Shown: piece after piece, positions 1 through 6,103 of the stretch
How the letters are laid out: each line of letters starts with the position of its first letter
Position numbering within the stretch: the stretch's first letter is position 1
Source: Acidithiobacillus sp.
GTDB taxonomy: Bacteria; Pseudomonadota; Gammaproteobacteria; Acidithiobacillales; Acidithiobacillaceae
Length of the DNA: 19,709 nt
Assembly (NCBI GenBank): GCA_027445725.1
Contig: DAIAVG010000007.1
Location: 1-19,709, forward strand
Reading direction: 5' to 3'
Notes under the pieces: generated by a model
What the model saw: the letters and a program-made list of their open reading frames with translations, nothing else
What the model was told of the DNA's origin: nothing
The model's database searches: none
Translations under genes and position numbers: made by a program

Positions 1-1229
1 AAGGAAAGAGCGACGAAGCGATTCGCAGTCTGGGGGAGCGTATGCAAGCGGCGGCTGAGCAACTGGATTTCGAGGAGGCAGCGCGACGCCGTGACCAGAT
101 CGCCGCGTTGTCCAAGATTCAGGAGCGTCAGTACGTGGCGCAGGCGGGTGGCGGCGATTTTGATGTGCTGGCGGCAGCACAAGAGAATGGGCAGTGGGTA
201 GTGTATGTTAGTTTTATCCGCAATGGCCGACAATTGGGCGGCCGCTCCATTTTCCCGCGCCATACGGAAGAAATGCGTGCGCCAGATGTTCTCGCGGCCT
301 TCCTCATGCAGTTCTACAGTAATAAAGAGGTGCCGGGGAATCTGCTGGTCAATGTGCTGCCGCGTTCGCCGGCCTCACTCGCCGAGGCTTTGAGCAGCGA
401 AGCCGGGCACCGGGTCATGATTGATCAGCCGCAGCGCGGTCCGCGCAGGCGCTGGATGGCATTGGCGTTCACCAACGCCGTGGGGGCGTTGCGCCAAAGA
501 GCGCAGACCGCCACCGCCGGACGGCGGCGTATGCTCCTGTTGCAGGAGCTTTTTGACCTCGCAGAGGCGCCGCAGCGTGTAGAGTGCTTTGACATTAGCC
601 ATACGCGCGGTGAAGCGGCGGTGGCATCTTGTGTGGTTTTCAGTGAAGATGGGGCGCTGAAGAATGCGTATCGCCGCTTCAATATCCGGGACATCCAGGG
701 TGGGGACGATTACGCGGCCATAGAGCAGGCCGTGCATCGCCGCTACGCGCGCTTGCAAAAAGAAGGTTTGCCCTTGCCAGAGATCGTCCTTATTGACGGC
801 GGTCCAGGGCAGGTAGCCCGGGCGCAAGTGGCTTTGGACGCATTGGCGATAGGGTGTATTCAGTTATGTGGGGTAGCGAAAGGGACGACGCGGCGTCCGG
901 GGCTGGAGATGCTGCATATTCCCGGATGGGCCGCGGCACGACAATTTGACGATGATGACCCGGTATTACTGGTGATTCAGGAAATACGCGACGAAGCCCA
1001 TCGTTTTGCCATTACCGGTCATCGGGCGCGGCGCGGCAAGGCGCGACAGGAGTCTGATCTGGATGGCATCGCCGGGGTCGGACCCAAACGGCGAGTCGCA
1101 CTGTTACGCGCGTTTGGCGGTTTGCGGGGAGTTCGTGACGCCGGTATAGAGGATTTGCAGCGCGTAGAAGGTATCCATCTGGAGCTCGCGCAGCGGATAT
1201 ATGATTTCTTTCACGTAGGACGTGTCTGA
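1..1229 (+). CDS. uvrC: UvrABC excinuclease subunit C, 3' part (5' end outside window)
   Basis: This is the C-terminal two thirds of UvrC, the nuclease subunit that makes the dual incisions in nucleotide excision repair. The frame is already open at base 3, so the gene enters from the left edge and the first in-frame ATG at base 42 is internal. Visible in order: the UVR (UvrB-binding) helical pair around AEQLDFEEAARRRDQI; the RNase H-like C-terminal nuclease domain with ECFDISH and VLIDGGPGQ carrying the expected catalytic aspartates and DEAHRFAITGHR carrying a conserved histidine; and a tandem helix-hairpin-helix end (LDGIAGVGPKRR and VEGIHLELAQRI) that binds DNA. It ends with TGA and pgsA begins 2 bases later, the gammaproteobacterial uvrC-pgsA arrangement. 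The call is secure; only the missing N-terminal GIY-YIG domain cannot be checked. Confidence 0.97.
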   Translation, partial: GKSDEAIRSLGERMQAAAEQLDFEEAARRRDQIAALSKIQERQYVAQAGGGDFDVLAAAQENGQWVVYVSFIRNGRQLGGRSIFPRHTEEMRAPDVLAAFLMQFYSNKEVPGNLLVNVLPRSPASLAEALSSEAGHRVMIDQPQRGPRRRWMALAFTNAVGALRQRAQTATAGRRRMLLLQELFDLAEAPQRVECFDISHTRGEAAVASCVVFSEDGALKNAYRRFNIRDIQGGDDYAAIEQAVHRRYARLQKEGLPLPEIVLIDGGPGQVARAQVALDALAIGCIQLCGVAKGTTRRPGLEMLHIPGWAAARQFDDDDPVLLVIQEIRDEAHRFAITGHRARRGKARQESDLDGIAGVGPKRRVALLRAFGGLRGVRDAGIEDLQRVEGIHLELAQRIYDFFHVGRV

Positions 1230-1231
1230 TT

Positions 1232-1819
1232 GTGATAAAACGGCTGCCCAATTTCCTGACAGTTCTGCGCATCTTGCTGGTGCCTATTTTTGTGGCGCTC
1301 TTTTACTGGGGGAGCGATGTGCGCACTTTGGGCGCCACCGGCGTTTTTGCGGTGGCGGCGATTACGGATTGGGCCGATGGCTATCTGGCCCGGCGCTATC
1401 AGGGGGTGTCCCCCTTTGGTACCTTCCTGGACCCGGTTGCAGATAAGATCATGGTGGTCACTGCACTGGTGCTCATCGCGTCTTCGGGAGAGATGCCAAA
1501 GATACTTGCGGGTATTCTGATCAGCGTGATTATTGGCCGGGAAATCACGGTGTCTGCGCTGCGTGAGTGGATGGCAGAGCTGGGGGAGCGCAAGAAGGTG
1601 GCAGTCTCCTGGCTGGGCAAGGCGAAGGCGACTACGCAGATGATTTCGATCCTGCTCCTGGTCTACGAACGACCTCTGTTTGGCCTGTCGGGACGGAACC
1701 TGGGTATCGCCCTCCTGGTCGTGGCGGCGGCGATGACACTCTGGAGTATGGTAGGCTACTTGCGCGCCGCCTGGCCCAGCTTGATGGCCAGCGACGTTCG
1801 TCTTGACAAGGACCGGTGA
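1232..1819 (+). CDS. pgsA: CDP-diacylglycerol--glycerol-3-phosphate 3-phosphatidyltransferase
   Basis: Makes phosphatidylglycerophosphate from CDP-diacylglycerol and glycerol-3-phosphate, the committed step to phosphatidylglycerol and cardiolipin, in the inner membrane. The protein is 195 residues, normal for the family, with several hydrophobic helices. The complete CDP-alcohol phosphatidyltransferase signature is present: D46, D49-G50, A53-R54, G63, D67 and D71 (DWADGYLARR followed by GTFLDPVAD), so the enzyme should be active. The start is GTG at 1232, two bases after the uvrC stop, implying translational coupling; the N-terminus IKRLPNFLTVLRI is typical of PgsA. The 3' end of the gene contains a -35 element (TTGACA) used by the tRNA genes downstream. 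Confidence 0.97.
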   Translation: MIKRLPNFLTVLRILLVPIFVALFYWGSDVRTLGATGVFAVAAITDWADGYLARRYQGVSPFGTFLDPVADKIMVVTALVLIASSGEMPKILAGILISVIIGREITVSALREWMAELGERKKVAVSWLGKAKATTQMISILLLVYERPLFGLSGRNLGIALLVVAAAMTLWSMVGYLRAAWPSLMASDVRLDKDR

Positions 1820-1831
1820 TCTCGGTAACCT
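1803..1831 (+). promoter_or_regulatory. Predicted sigma70 promoter for the tRNA-Gly/tRNA-Cys unit
   Basis: A perfect -35 hexamer TTGACA (1803-1808) lies inside the last codons of pgsA. It is followed after 17 bp by TAACCT (1826-1831) as a -10 and by a G/C-rich discriminator (TTTGCGCCCAT region) immediately before the tRNA-Gly 5' end at 1842. Such discriminators are characteristic of stringently controlled stable-RNA promoters. Optimal spacing and position support the call; the -10 matches the consensus only weakly. Confidence 0.55.
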
Positions 1832-1841
1832 TTGCGCCCAT

Positions 1842-1916
1842 GCGGGAATAGCTCAGTGGTAGAGCACAACCTTGCCAAGGTTGGGGTCGCGAGTTCGAGC
1901 CTCGTTTCCCGCTCCA
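1842..1916 (+). tRNA. tRNA-Gly (anticodon GCC)
   Basis: A 75-nt cloverleaf including an encoded CCA. The acceptor stem GCGGGAA (1842-1848) pairs with TTCCCGC (1906-1912), followed by discriminator T and CCA (1914-1916). The D arm contains AGCTCAGTGGTAGAGC, the anticodon stem CAACC/GGTTG encloses TTGCCAA with anticodon GCC at 1874-1876, and the T loop is TTCGAGC. It reads GGC/GGU glycine codons. Its position after pgsA matches the enterobacterial glyW-cysT-leuZ locus. Confidence 0.97.
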
Positions 1917-1923
1917 CAATCGA

Positions 1924-1950
1924 GGGAAAGCGTTCAGTCTTTCCCTTTTC
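1924..1950 (+). terminator. Terminator-like hairpin between the two tRNAs
   Basis: GGGAAAG (1924-1930) and CTTTCCC (1939-1945) form a perfect 7-bp stem around an 8-nt loop, followed directly by TTTTCTTTT. The form is that of an intrinsic terminator, yet it lies between two tRNAs that have only 40 bp between them and no visible second promoter. It may act as a partial terminator or as an RNA-processing structure. Confidence 0.5.
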
Positions 1951-1956
1951 TTTTAA

Positions 1957-2030
1957 GGCTGGGTGGCAGAGTGGTCATGCAGCGGCCTGCAAAGCCGCGT
2001 ACCTCGGTTCGATTCCGGGCCCAGCCTCCA
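1957..2030 (+). tRNA. tRNA-Cys (anticodon GCA)
   Basis: A 74-nt cloverleaf with encoded CCA. The acceptor stem GGCTGGG (1957-1963) pairs with CCCAGCC (2020-2026), discriminator T, CCA at 2028-2030. Anticodon stem GCGGC/GCCGC (1982-1986 and 1994-1998) encloses CTGCAAA, giving anticodon GCA at 1989-1991; the T arm contains GGTTCGATTCC. The conserved gly-cys-leu tRNA order of other gammaproteobacteria is shortened here: no tRNA-Leu follows. Confidence 0.97.
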
Positions 2031-2118
2031 AATTCGCTGAGATATTTTGTACGGCGAGCGCCCTGTGAAGTGTAATTTCTTCCTGAGTTATCTGCTTTTC
2101 CAGGTCGGGGGATAGGGT

Positions 2119-3096
2119 GTGGCCGAACTAAACAAGCATACCGCGATGGATAAAATCCTGTCCGTAGCCCCCATGCTCGACTGGACAGACCGCCATTGTC
2201 GATATTTTCTGCGCCTGGTATGCCCTTCCTGTGTGCTTTATACCGAGATGGTCACCACCAGTGCGCTTCTTCTTGGGCGTGACCCTGAGCGATTTCTCGA
2301 ATTCTCTGCGGCGGAGCACCCCCTGATTTTGCAGTTGGGGGGGGATGATCCGGCGGCGATGCGTGCGGTCGCAGCGATGGCGCGTGCCTATGGCTATGAC
2401 GGCCTCAACTTGAATGTGGGTTGTCCCTCGCCGCGGGTGCAGAAGGGCCGCTTTGGGGCCTGTCTGATGACGACGCCTGATCTGGTCGCCGAATTGGTGG
2501 CAGCGATGGGCGAAAGCGGCCTGCCCGTCAGCGTGAAACACCGCCTCGGTCTTGACCGAGAGGAGGACTACGCGGCGCTGCGTGCCTTCGTGGAAACCGT
2601 CGCAACGGCGGGATGCCGACATTTCATCGTGCATGCGCGTAATGCTTGGCTCAAGGGCCTGAGTCCGGCGGAAAACCGTGATGTGCCGCCTTTGCGCTGG
2701 GATTGGGTGCATCAGTTGAAAAAAGAGCTGCCGCATCTGACCATTGAGATCAATGGAGGCTTTAACGATTTGGCGGCGGTGACGGCGCAGTTTTCTGCAG
2801 TGGATGGGGTAATGATCGGGCGTGCTGCCTATCATCATCCCTTACTATTGGCGGAAATTGAACGTGCCATGGGGCGCAGGGAGATCCTGCCAGAACCCGA
2901 AATGATCTTATCTGGATTGATAGAATATGCGGAACAGTGGGGGGAGGCGTTGCCGGCGCCGCGGTTAAGCCGCCATTTGCATGGGCTGCGCTTTGGGCAA
3001 AATGGCGCGGGAGCATGGCGTCATTTTCTGGGTACATCTGAACCCGGTGAGAGCGCCGCGGAGTTTCTGCGGCGCGGTATGTTGCTGTTAGATTGA
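2119..3096 (+). CDS. dusA: tRNA-dihydrouridine synthase A (U20/U20a)
   Basis: FMN-dependent enzyme that reduces uridine to dihydrouridine in the D-loop of tRNAs. The 325-residue protein opens with the DusA-specific SVAPMLDWTDRHCRYFLR and YTEMVTT. The flavin/tRNA catalytic segment is LNVGCPSPRVQKGRFGACLM, with the catalytic Cys at 102. Further along are VKHRLGLD, FIVHARNAWLKGLSP, the phosphate-binding ING and GVMIGRAAYHHP. These match DusA rather than DusB or DusC. I keep the GTG at 2119 because a GGGGGA ribosome site lies 6 nt upstream; an ATG at 2146 (nine residues shorter, directly before the conserved core) has no ribosome site. The gene follows two tRNA genes, which may be substrates of the product. 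It ends 3 bp from the convergent ArsR-type gene. Confidence 0.95.
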   Translation: MAELNKHTAMDKILSVAPMLDWTDRHCRYFLRLVCPSCVLYTEMVTTSALLLGRDPERFLEFSAAEHPLILQLGGDDPAAMRAVAAMARAYGYDGLNLNVGCPSPRVQKGRFGACLMTTPDLVAELVAAMGESGLPVSVKHRLGLDREEDYAALRAFVETVATAGCRHFIVHARNAWLKGLSPAENRDVPPLRWDWVHQLKKELPHLTIEINGGFNDLAAVTAQFSAVDGVMIGRAAYHHPLLLAEIERAMGRREILPEPEMILSGLIEYAEQWGEALPAPRLSRHLHGLRFGQNGAGAWRHFLGTSEPGESAAEFLRRGMLLLD

Positions 3097-3099
3097 AAG

Positions 3100-3393
3100 T
3101 CAGGCGAGGACGTGGTGGCTCATGGCTAGCAGACGCAGAGTGCGCTGATCACGGATGCGAAAGTACACACGACTGGCTACCCGTCGCACCAGCACCAAGC
3201 CGCTGTCCTGCAGTAAGGCAAGATGCTGCGATGCATTGCTGTGGCTGGTATTGATGGCTTTCACGAGGCTTTGCATGCTCATTTCGCCTCGTCCCAGCAG
3301 GCAGATAATCTTGTACCGCAAAGGGTGAGACATGGCTTTGATCACCTCGGAAAGCTGCTCAATCTTGCGTTCGGGAATAATGGGATTTTGCAT
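3100..3393 (-). CDS. ArsR-family winged-helix transcriptional regulator without the classical metal-binding motif
   Basis: A 97-residue ArsR/SmtB-type repressor. The segment AMSHPLRYKIICLLGRGEMSMQSL, then HSNASQHLALLQDSGLV, then RRVASRVYFRI is the typical helix-turn-helix plus beta wing. The alpha3 metal site of ArsR/SmtB (ELCVCDL) is replaced by GEMSMQSL and the only cysteine is in KIICLL, so arsenic or cadmium sensing through that site is unlikely; redox, sulfide or another ligand is possible. The start is ATG at 3393, preceded by AAGGAG 7 nt upstream; the frame is open a further 21 codons upstream without such a signal. It is convergent with dusA (3 bp between stops) and lies downstream of zwf on the same strand, separated by 267 bp that should contain its promoter. 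Its target is unknown; autoregulation is usual in the family. Confidence 0.88.
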   Translation of the reverse strand: MQNPIIPERKIEQLSEVIKAMSHPLRYKIICLLGRGEMSMQSLVKAINTSHSNASQHLALLQDSGLVLVRRVASRVYFRIRDQRTLRLLAMSHHVLA

Positions 3394-3660
3394 GGTTAGG
3401 CTCCTTGTCATCAGAATACGATCTTCGCCCATAGCTATTAGCATAGATCGTGCCATATTATCGCACTAGCCTGTATTGTTTGTATAAGTTTGAAAATGCC
3501 CAATGATATAATGCCGCGCAGCCGGGCTATATTGTAGTCTGTCGGCTACGCTTTTTTGTGGGGTACCTTGGGGCTATTGAGTTCTATGGGGTTTTTGCTG
3601 TTTGCAATGGACGACATCTCACCGCACCGGCGGCGGAGGTGACCTCCGCCGGGCGCTCAC
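3394..3660 (-). promoter_or_regulatory. Intergenic region carrying the ArsR-type gene's promoter
   Basis: A 267-bp AT-rich spacer between the end of zwf and the start of the ArsR-type gene. On the - strand a GATAAT (in GCGATAATATGG, around 3455) is a possible -10, with no convincing -35. A direct repeat AATGCC occurs at 3495-3500 and 3510-3515, and an AGCCG/CGGCT pair (3520-3524, 3543-3547) followed by TTTTTT (3552-3557) could be a weak + strand terminator for dusA readthrough. No gene is apparent. Confidence 0.3.
3631..3651 (-). terminator. GC-rich hairpin 10 bp after zwf
   Basis: CGGCGGAGG (3631-3639) and CCTCCGCCG (3643-3651) form a perfect 9-bp stem with a 3-nt loop, starting 9 bp after the zwf stop. 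There is no T tract in the - strand direction, so it may be a 3' stabilising or Rho-assisted structure rather than a canonical intrinsic terminator. Confidence 0.5.
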
Positions 3661-5124
3661 TCAGATCTGATTGCGCCAGTAGTGGTCTTCTTTGTCCATA
3701 ATCCGGGTGGCCTCGTCTGGTCCCCAGGAGCCAGAGGGGTAGGTGAGGATGTAGTCGGTCTCCCGTCCCCAGGACTTGATAATGGGGTCGACGACGCGCC
3801 AGGCCCATTCGACCTCGTCAAAGCGGATGAACAGGGCTTTGTCGCCTTGCATCACATCCAGCAGCAGGGCCTCATAGGCATCCAGTTCCTGCTCACCATC
3901 TTTGCGGTAAGATGCGTTGAGTTGTACGGGGCGAACGCGCATTTCCAGACCCGGTTCCTTGACCTGGATTTCAATTTTAAGGCTCTCTGGTTCCAGAGAG
4001 AGCAATATCCAGTTGGGCTCAATACGTTCGATACTGGTTTCGCGGAAGAGTTGTTGCGGTGTATGACGGAAGCGGATGGCCACGCTGGAGGTCTTGGCAG
4101 TAAGACGTTTGCCGGTACGCAAATAAAAGGGCACGCCGCGCCAGCGCCAGTTATCGATGTAAAACTTGGCGGCGACAAAGGTTTCTGTTACCGAGTTGGG
4201 CTCAACACCCGCCTCGTCCTGATAGCCGGGGACGTGTTTGTCGTGGACAACGCCAGGCCCATACTGCGCGCGCATGGCATAGGCGGTAACGGCCGATTTG
4301 GGAATAGGGCGGATTGAGCGCAGGACTTTGACTTTTTCGTCGCGCAGGCTATCTGCCTCCAGCGAAGGTGGTGGTTCCATGGCGACCAGGGTGAGAATCT
4401 GCATCAGGTGATTTTGCAGCATATCGCGCAGAGCACCGGCCTGATCATAATAGCCAGCCCGATTTTCAATGCCGATATCTTCGGCCACCGTTATCTGGAC
4501 GTGGTCGATGTAATTACGGTTCCATATCGCTTCAATCGCCAGGTTGGCGAAACGGAAAACCAGCAGATTCTGGACAATTTCTTTGCCAAGATAGTGATCG
4601 ATACGATAGATCTGGTCTTCACGGAAGTGACGATGCAACTGCTCATTGAGTTGCACGGCACTTTCCAGATCATCACCGAAGGGCTTTTCAATGACGATGC
4701 GGTAGTCGCCATCCTGATTAAATCCGGCCTCGAAAAGGCGTTGTACCACCGGAATAAAATCGGTGGGACGAATAGCGAGATAAAAAATGGTGCCCGCTGG
4801 TTTTTCGGCACCTTCTGGGGTCAGCAGGCTGCGGAGTTTGGCGTAAGATTCCGGCTCATGGATTTCACCGCGCACATATTCAAAATGCTTGCAGAAATCG
4901 GCAAAGCGGTCCGCGTGGTAATTGCTGGCGTAAGTTTCCAGTTGCTCATGCAGAAAGTCCTGCCAGGCTTTGTCATCCCAAGGCCGTCGGCCAACGGCGA
5001 GAATGCGCAGTTCTTCGGGCATTCTGCCTGCACAATGCAGGTGATAAAGTGCGGGGAGAAGTTTTTTGCTGGCGAGATCGCCGGTAGCCCCAAAAATAAC
5101 GAACTGACAATTACAGTTACTCAT
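3661..5124 (-). CDS. zwf: Glucose-6-phosphate 1-dehydrogenase
   Basis: Oxidises glucose-6-phosphate to 6-phosphogluconolactone with reduction of NAD(P)+, the first step of the oxidative pentose phosphate branch, in the cytosol. At 487 residues it has the usual length. The N-terminal dinucleotide site is FGATGDLASKKLLPALY (residues 11-27), EKPFG is at 146-150, and the signature active site RIDHYLGKE is at 174-182 with the catalytic His. The C-terminal YPSGSWGPDEA is also family-typical. The ATG follows the gnd stop without any gap (TGA then ATG), and its ribosome site AAAGGAGGG lies inside the last gnd codons, so translation should be coupled. No 6-phosphogluconolactonase gene is in the window; the lactone must be opened spontaneously or by a gene elsewhere. 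Confidence 0.97.
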   Translation of the reverse strand: MSNCNCQFVIFGATGDLASKKLLPALYHLHCAGRMPEELRILAVGRRPWDDKAWQDFLHEQLETYASNYHADRFADFCKHFEYVRGEIHEPESYAKLRSLLTPEGAEKPAGTIFYLAIRPTDFIPVVQRLFEAGFNQDGDYRIVIEKPFGDDLESAVQLNEQLHRHFREDQIYRIDHYLGKEIVQNLLVFRFANLAIEAIWNRNYIDHVQITVAEDIGIENRAGYYDQAGALRDMLQNHLMQILTLVAMEPPPSLEADSLRDEKVKVLRSIRPIPKSAVTAYAMRAQYGPGVVHDKHVPGYQDEAGVEPNSVTETFVAAKFYIDNWRWRGVPFYLRTGKRLTAKTSSVAIRFRHTPQQLFRETSIERIEPNWILLSLEPESLKIEIQVKEPGLEMRVRPVQLNASYRKDGEQELDAYEALLLDVMQGDKALFIRFDEVEWAWRVVDPIIKSWGRETDYILTYPSGSWGPDEATRIMDKEDHYWRNQI

Positions 5125-6045
5125 TCATCCCTCCTTTTGCACCGCGTGGCCGCCAAACTGGTTACGCATCATCGCCAGGAGTTTGGCGGCGTAGTCGTCG
5201 CGCCCCTGAGAGGCCCAACGCATTTGCAGGGCGAGGGTGATGACCGGCGCGGGGATTTTCAGCGAGAGAGCAGCCTGCGCCGTCCACAGGCCTTCGCCGG
5301 AGTCTGCTACTACGGGCGCGATGTTGGCGAGCACCTGATCTTTGGCGAGGGTGTCAGCAGTGAGATCAAGGAGCCAGGAGCGGACGACGCTGCCGTAGCG
5401 CCACATTTCGGCTACCTTGGCGAGGTCGAGCCCAAATTCGGTTTTGCCTTGCAAAATGGCGAAGCCCTCGGCGAGGGCCTGCATCATGCCGTATTCGATG
5501 CCATTGTGGACCATTTTGACAAAGTGGCCGCTGCCGACGGGGCCACAGTGCAACCAGCCTTTGTCGGCGCCCGGTGCCAGTGCCTCCAGAAAAGGCGTTA
5601 CCTGAGCTACGGCTTCCTGGCTACCGCCGACCATCAGGGCATAACCCTCTTGTAGACCCCAGACACCGCCCGAAACACCGGCGTCTATGTAATGCACCCC
5701 CGCCGCCTCCACTTTTTTGGATTGGGCGACGGAGTCCTCATAAAAGGCATTCGCGCCGTTAATCAGTATGTCGCCCTTGCTCAATAAGGGAAGAATGGAG
5801 TCGATATGACTCTGGGTGGCTTCTCCGGCGGGAAGCATGAGCCAGACGATCCGGTGGCCGGGCAAGGCCTGAACGAGGGCTTCCAGACTTTCGGCAGCGT
5901 GCATGCCGGTTTCTTTAGCCAGATCAGTGGCTTTTTCGGTATGGCGATTGTAAACGGTGACTTCCAGACCCTTGAGGTGCAGACGCCGCGCCATATTGGC
6001 ACCCATTCGACCTAAGCCGACCATCCCGATGCTTTTGTTACTCAT
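5125..6045 (-). CDS. gnd: 6-phosphogluconate dehydrogenase (decarboxylating), short ~300-residue type
   Basis: Converts 6-phosphogluconate to ribulose-5-phosphate and CO2. The 306-residue length places it in the short (GntZ/YqeC-like) class, often NAD+-preferring, rather than the ~470-residue NADP+ class; coenzyme preference is inferred from class only. Visible are the Rossmann motif GLGRMGANMARRL (from residue 10), the substrate segment GVSGGVWGLQEGYALMVGG (from 123) and the catalytic region GPVGSGHFVKMVHNGIEYG with K177 and N181. The start is ATG at 6045 because AAAGGAG lies 6 nt upstream; the frame also contains an upstream ATG seven codons earlier that overlaps this ribosome site. It precedes zwf without a gap and follows the DoxX-NDH-2 gene by 58 bp on the same strand. 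Confidence 0.95.
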   Translation of the reverse strand: MSNKSIGMVGLGRMGANMARRLHLKGLEVTVYNRHTEKATDLAKETGMHAAESLEALVQALPGHRIVWLMLPAGEATQSHIDSILPLLSKGDILINGANAFYEDSVAQSKKVEAAGVHYIDAGVSGGVWGLQEGYALMVGGSQEAVAQVTPFLEALAPGADKGWLHCGPVGSGHFVKMVHNGIEYGMMQALAEGFAILQGKTEFGLDLAKVAEMWRYGSVVRSWLLDLTADTLAKDQVLANIAPVVADSGEGLWTAQAALSLKIPAPVITLALQMRWASQGRDDYAAKLLAMMRNQFGGHAVQKEG

Positions 6046-6103
6046 TACTTGCTCCTTTGCGTACACGCCTGACCGAAAATGTTAACACAAGGGTGAAAAT
6101 AGT

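Noticed and set aside
2128..2838. A 236-residue - strand open frame
   Set aside because: Antisense to dusA, His/Arg-rich shadow composition.
4408..5655. A 415-residue + strand open frame
   Set aside because: Antisense to zwf and gnd, both certain genes; no recognisable motif.
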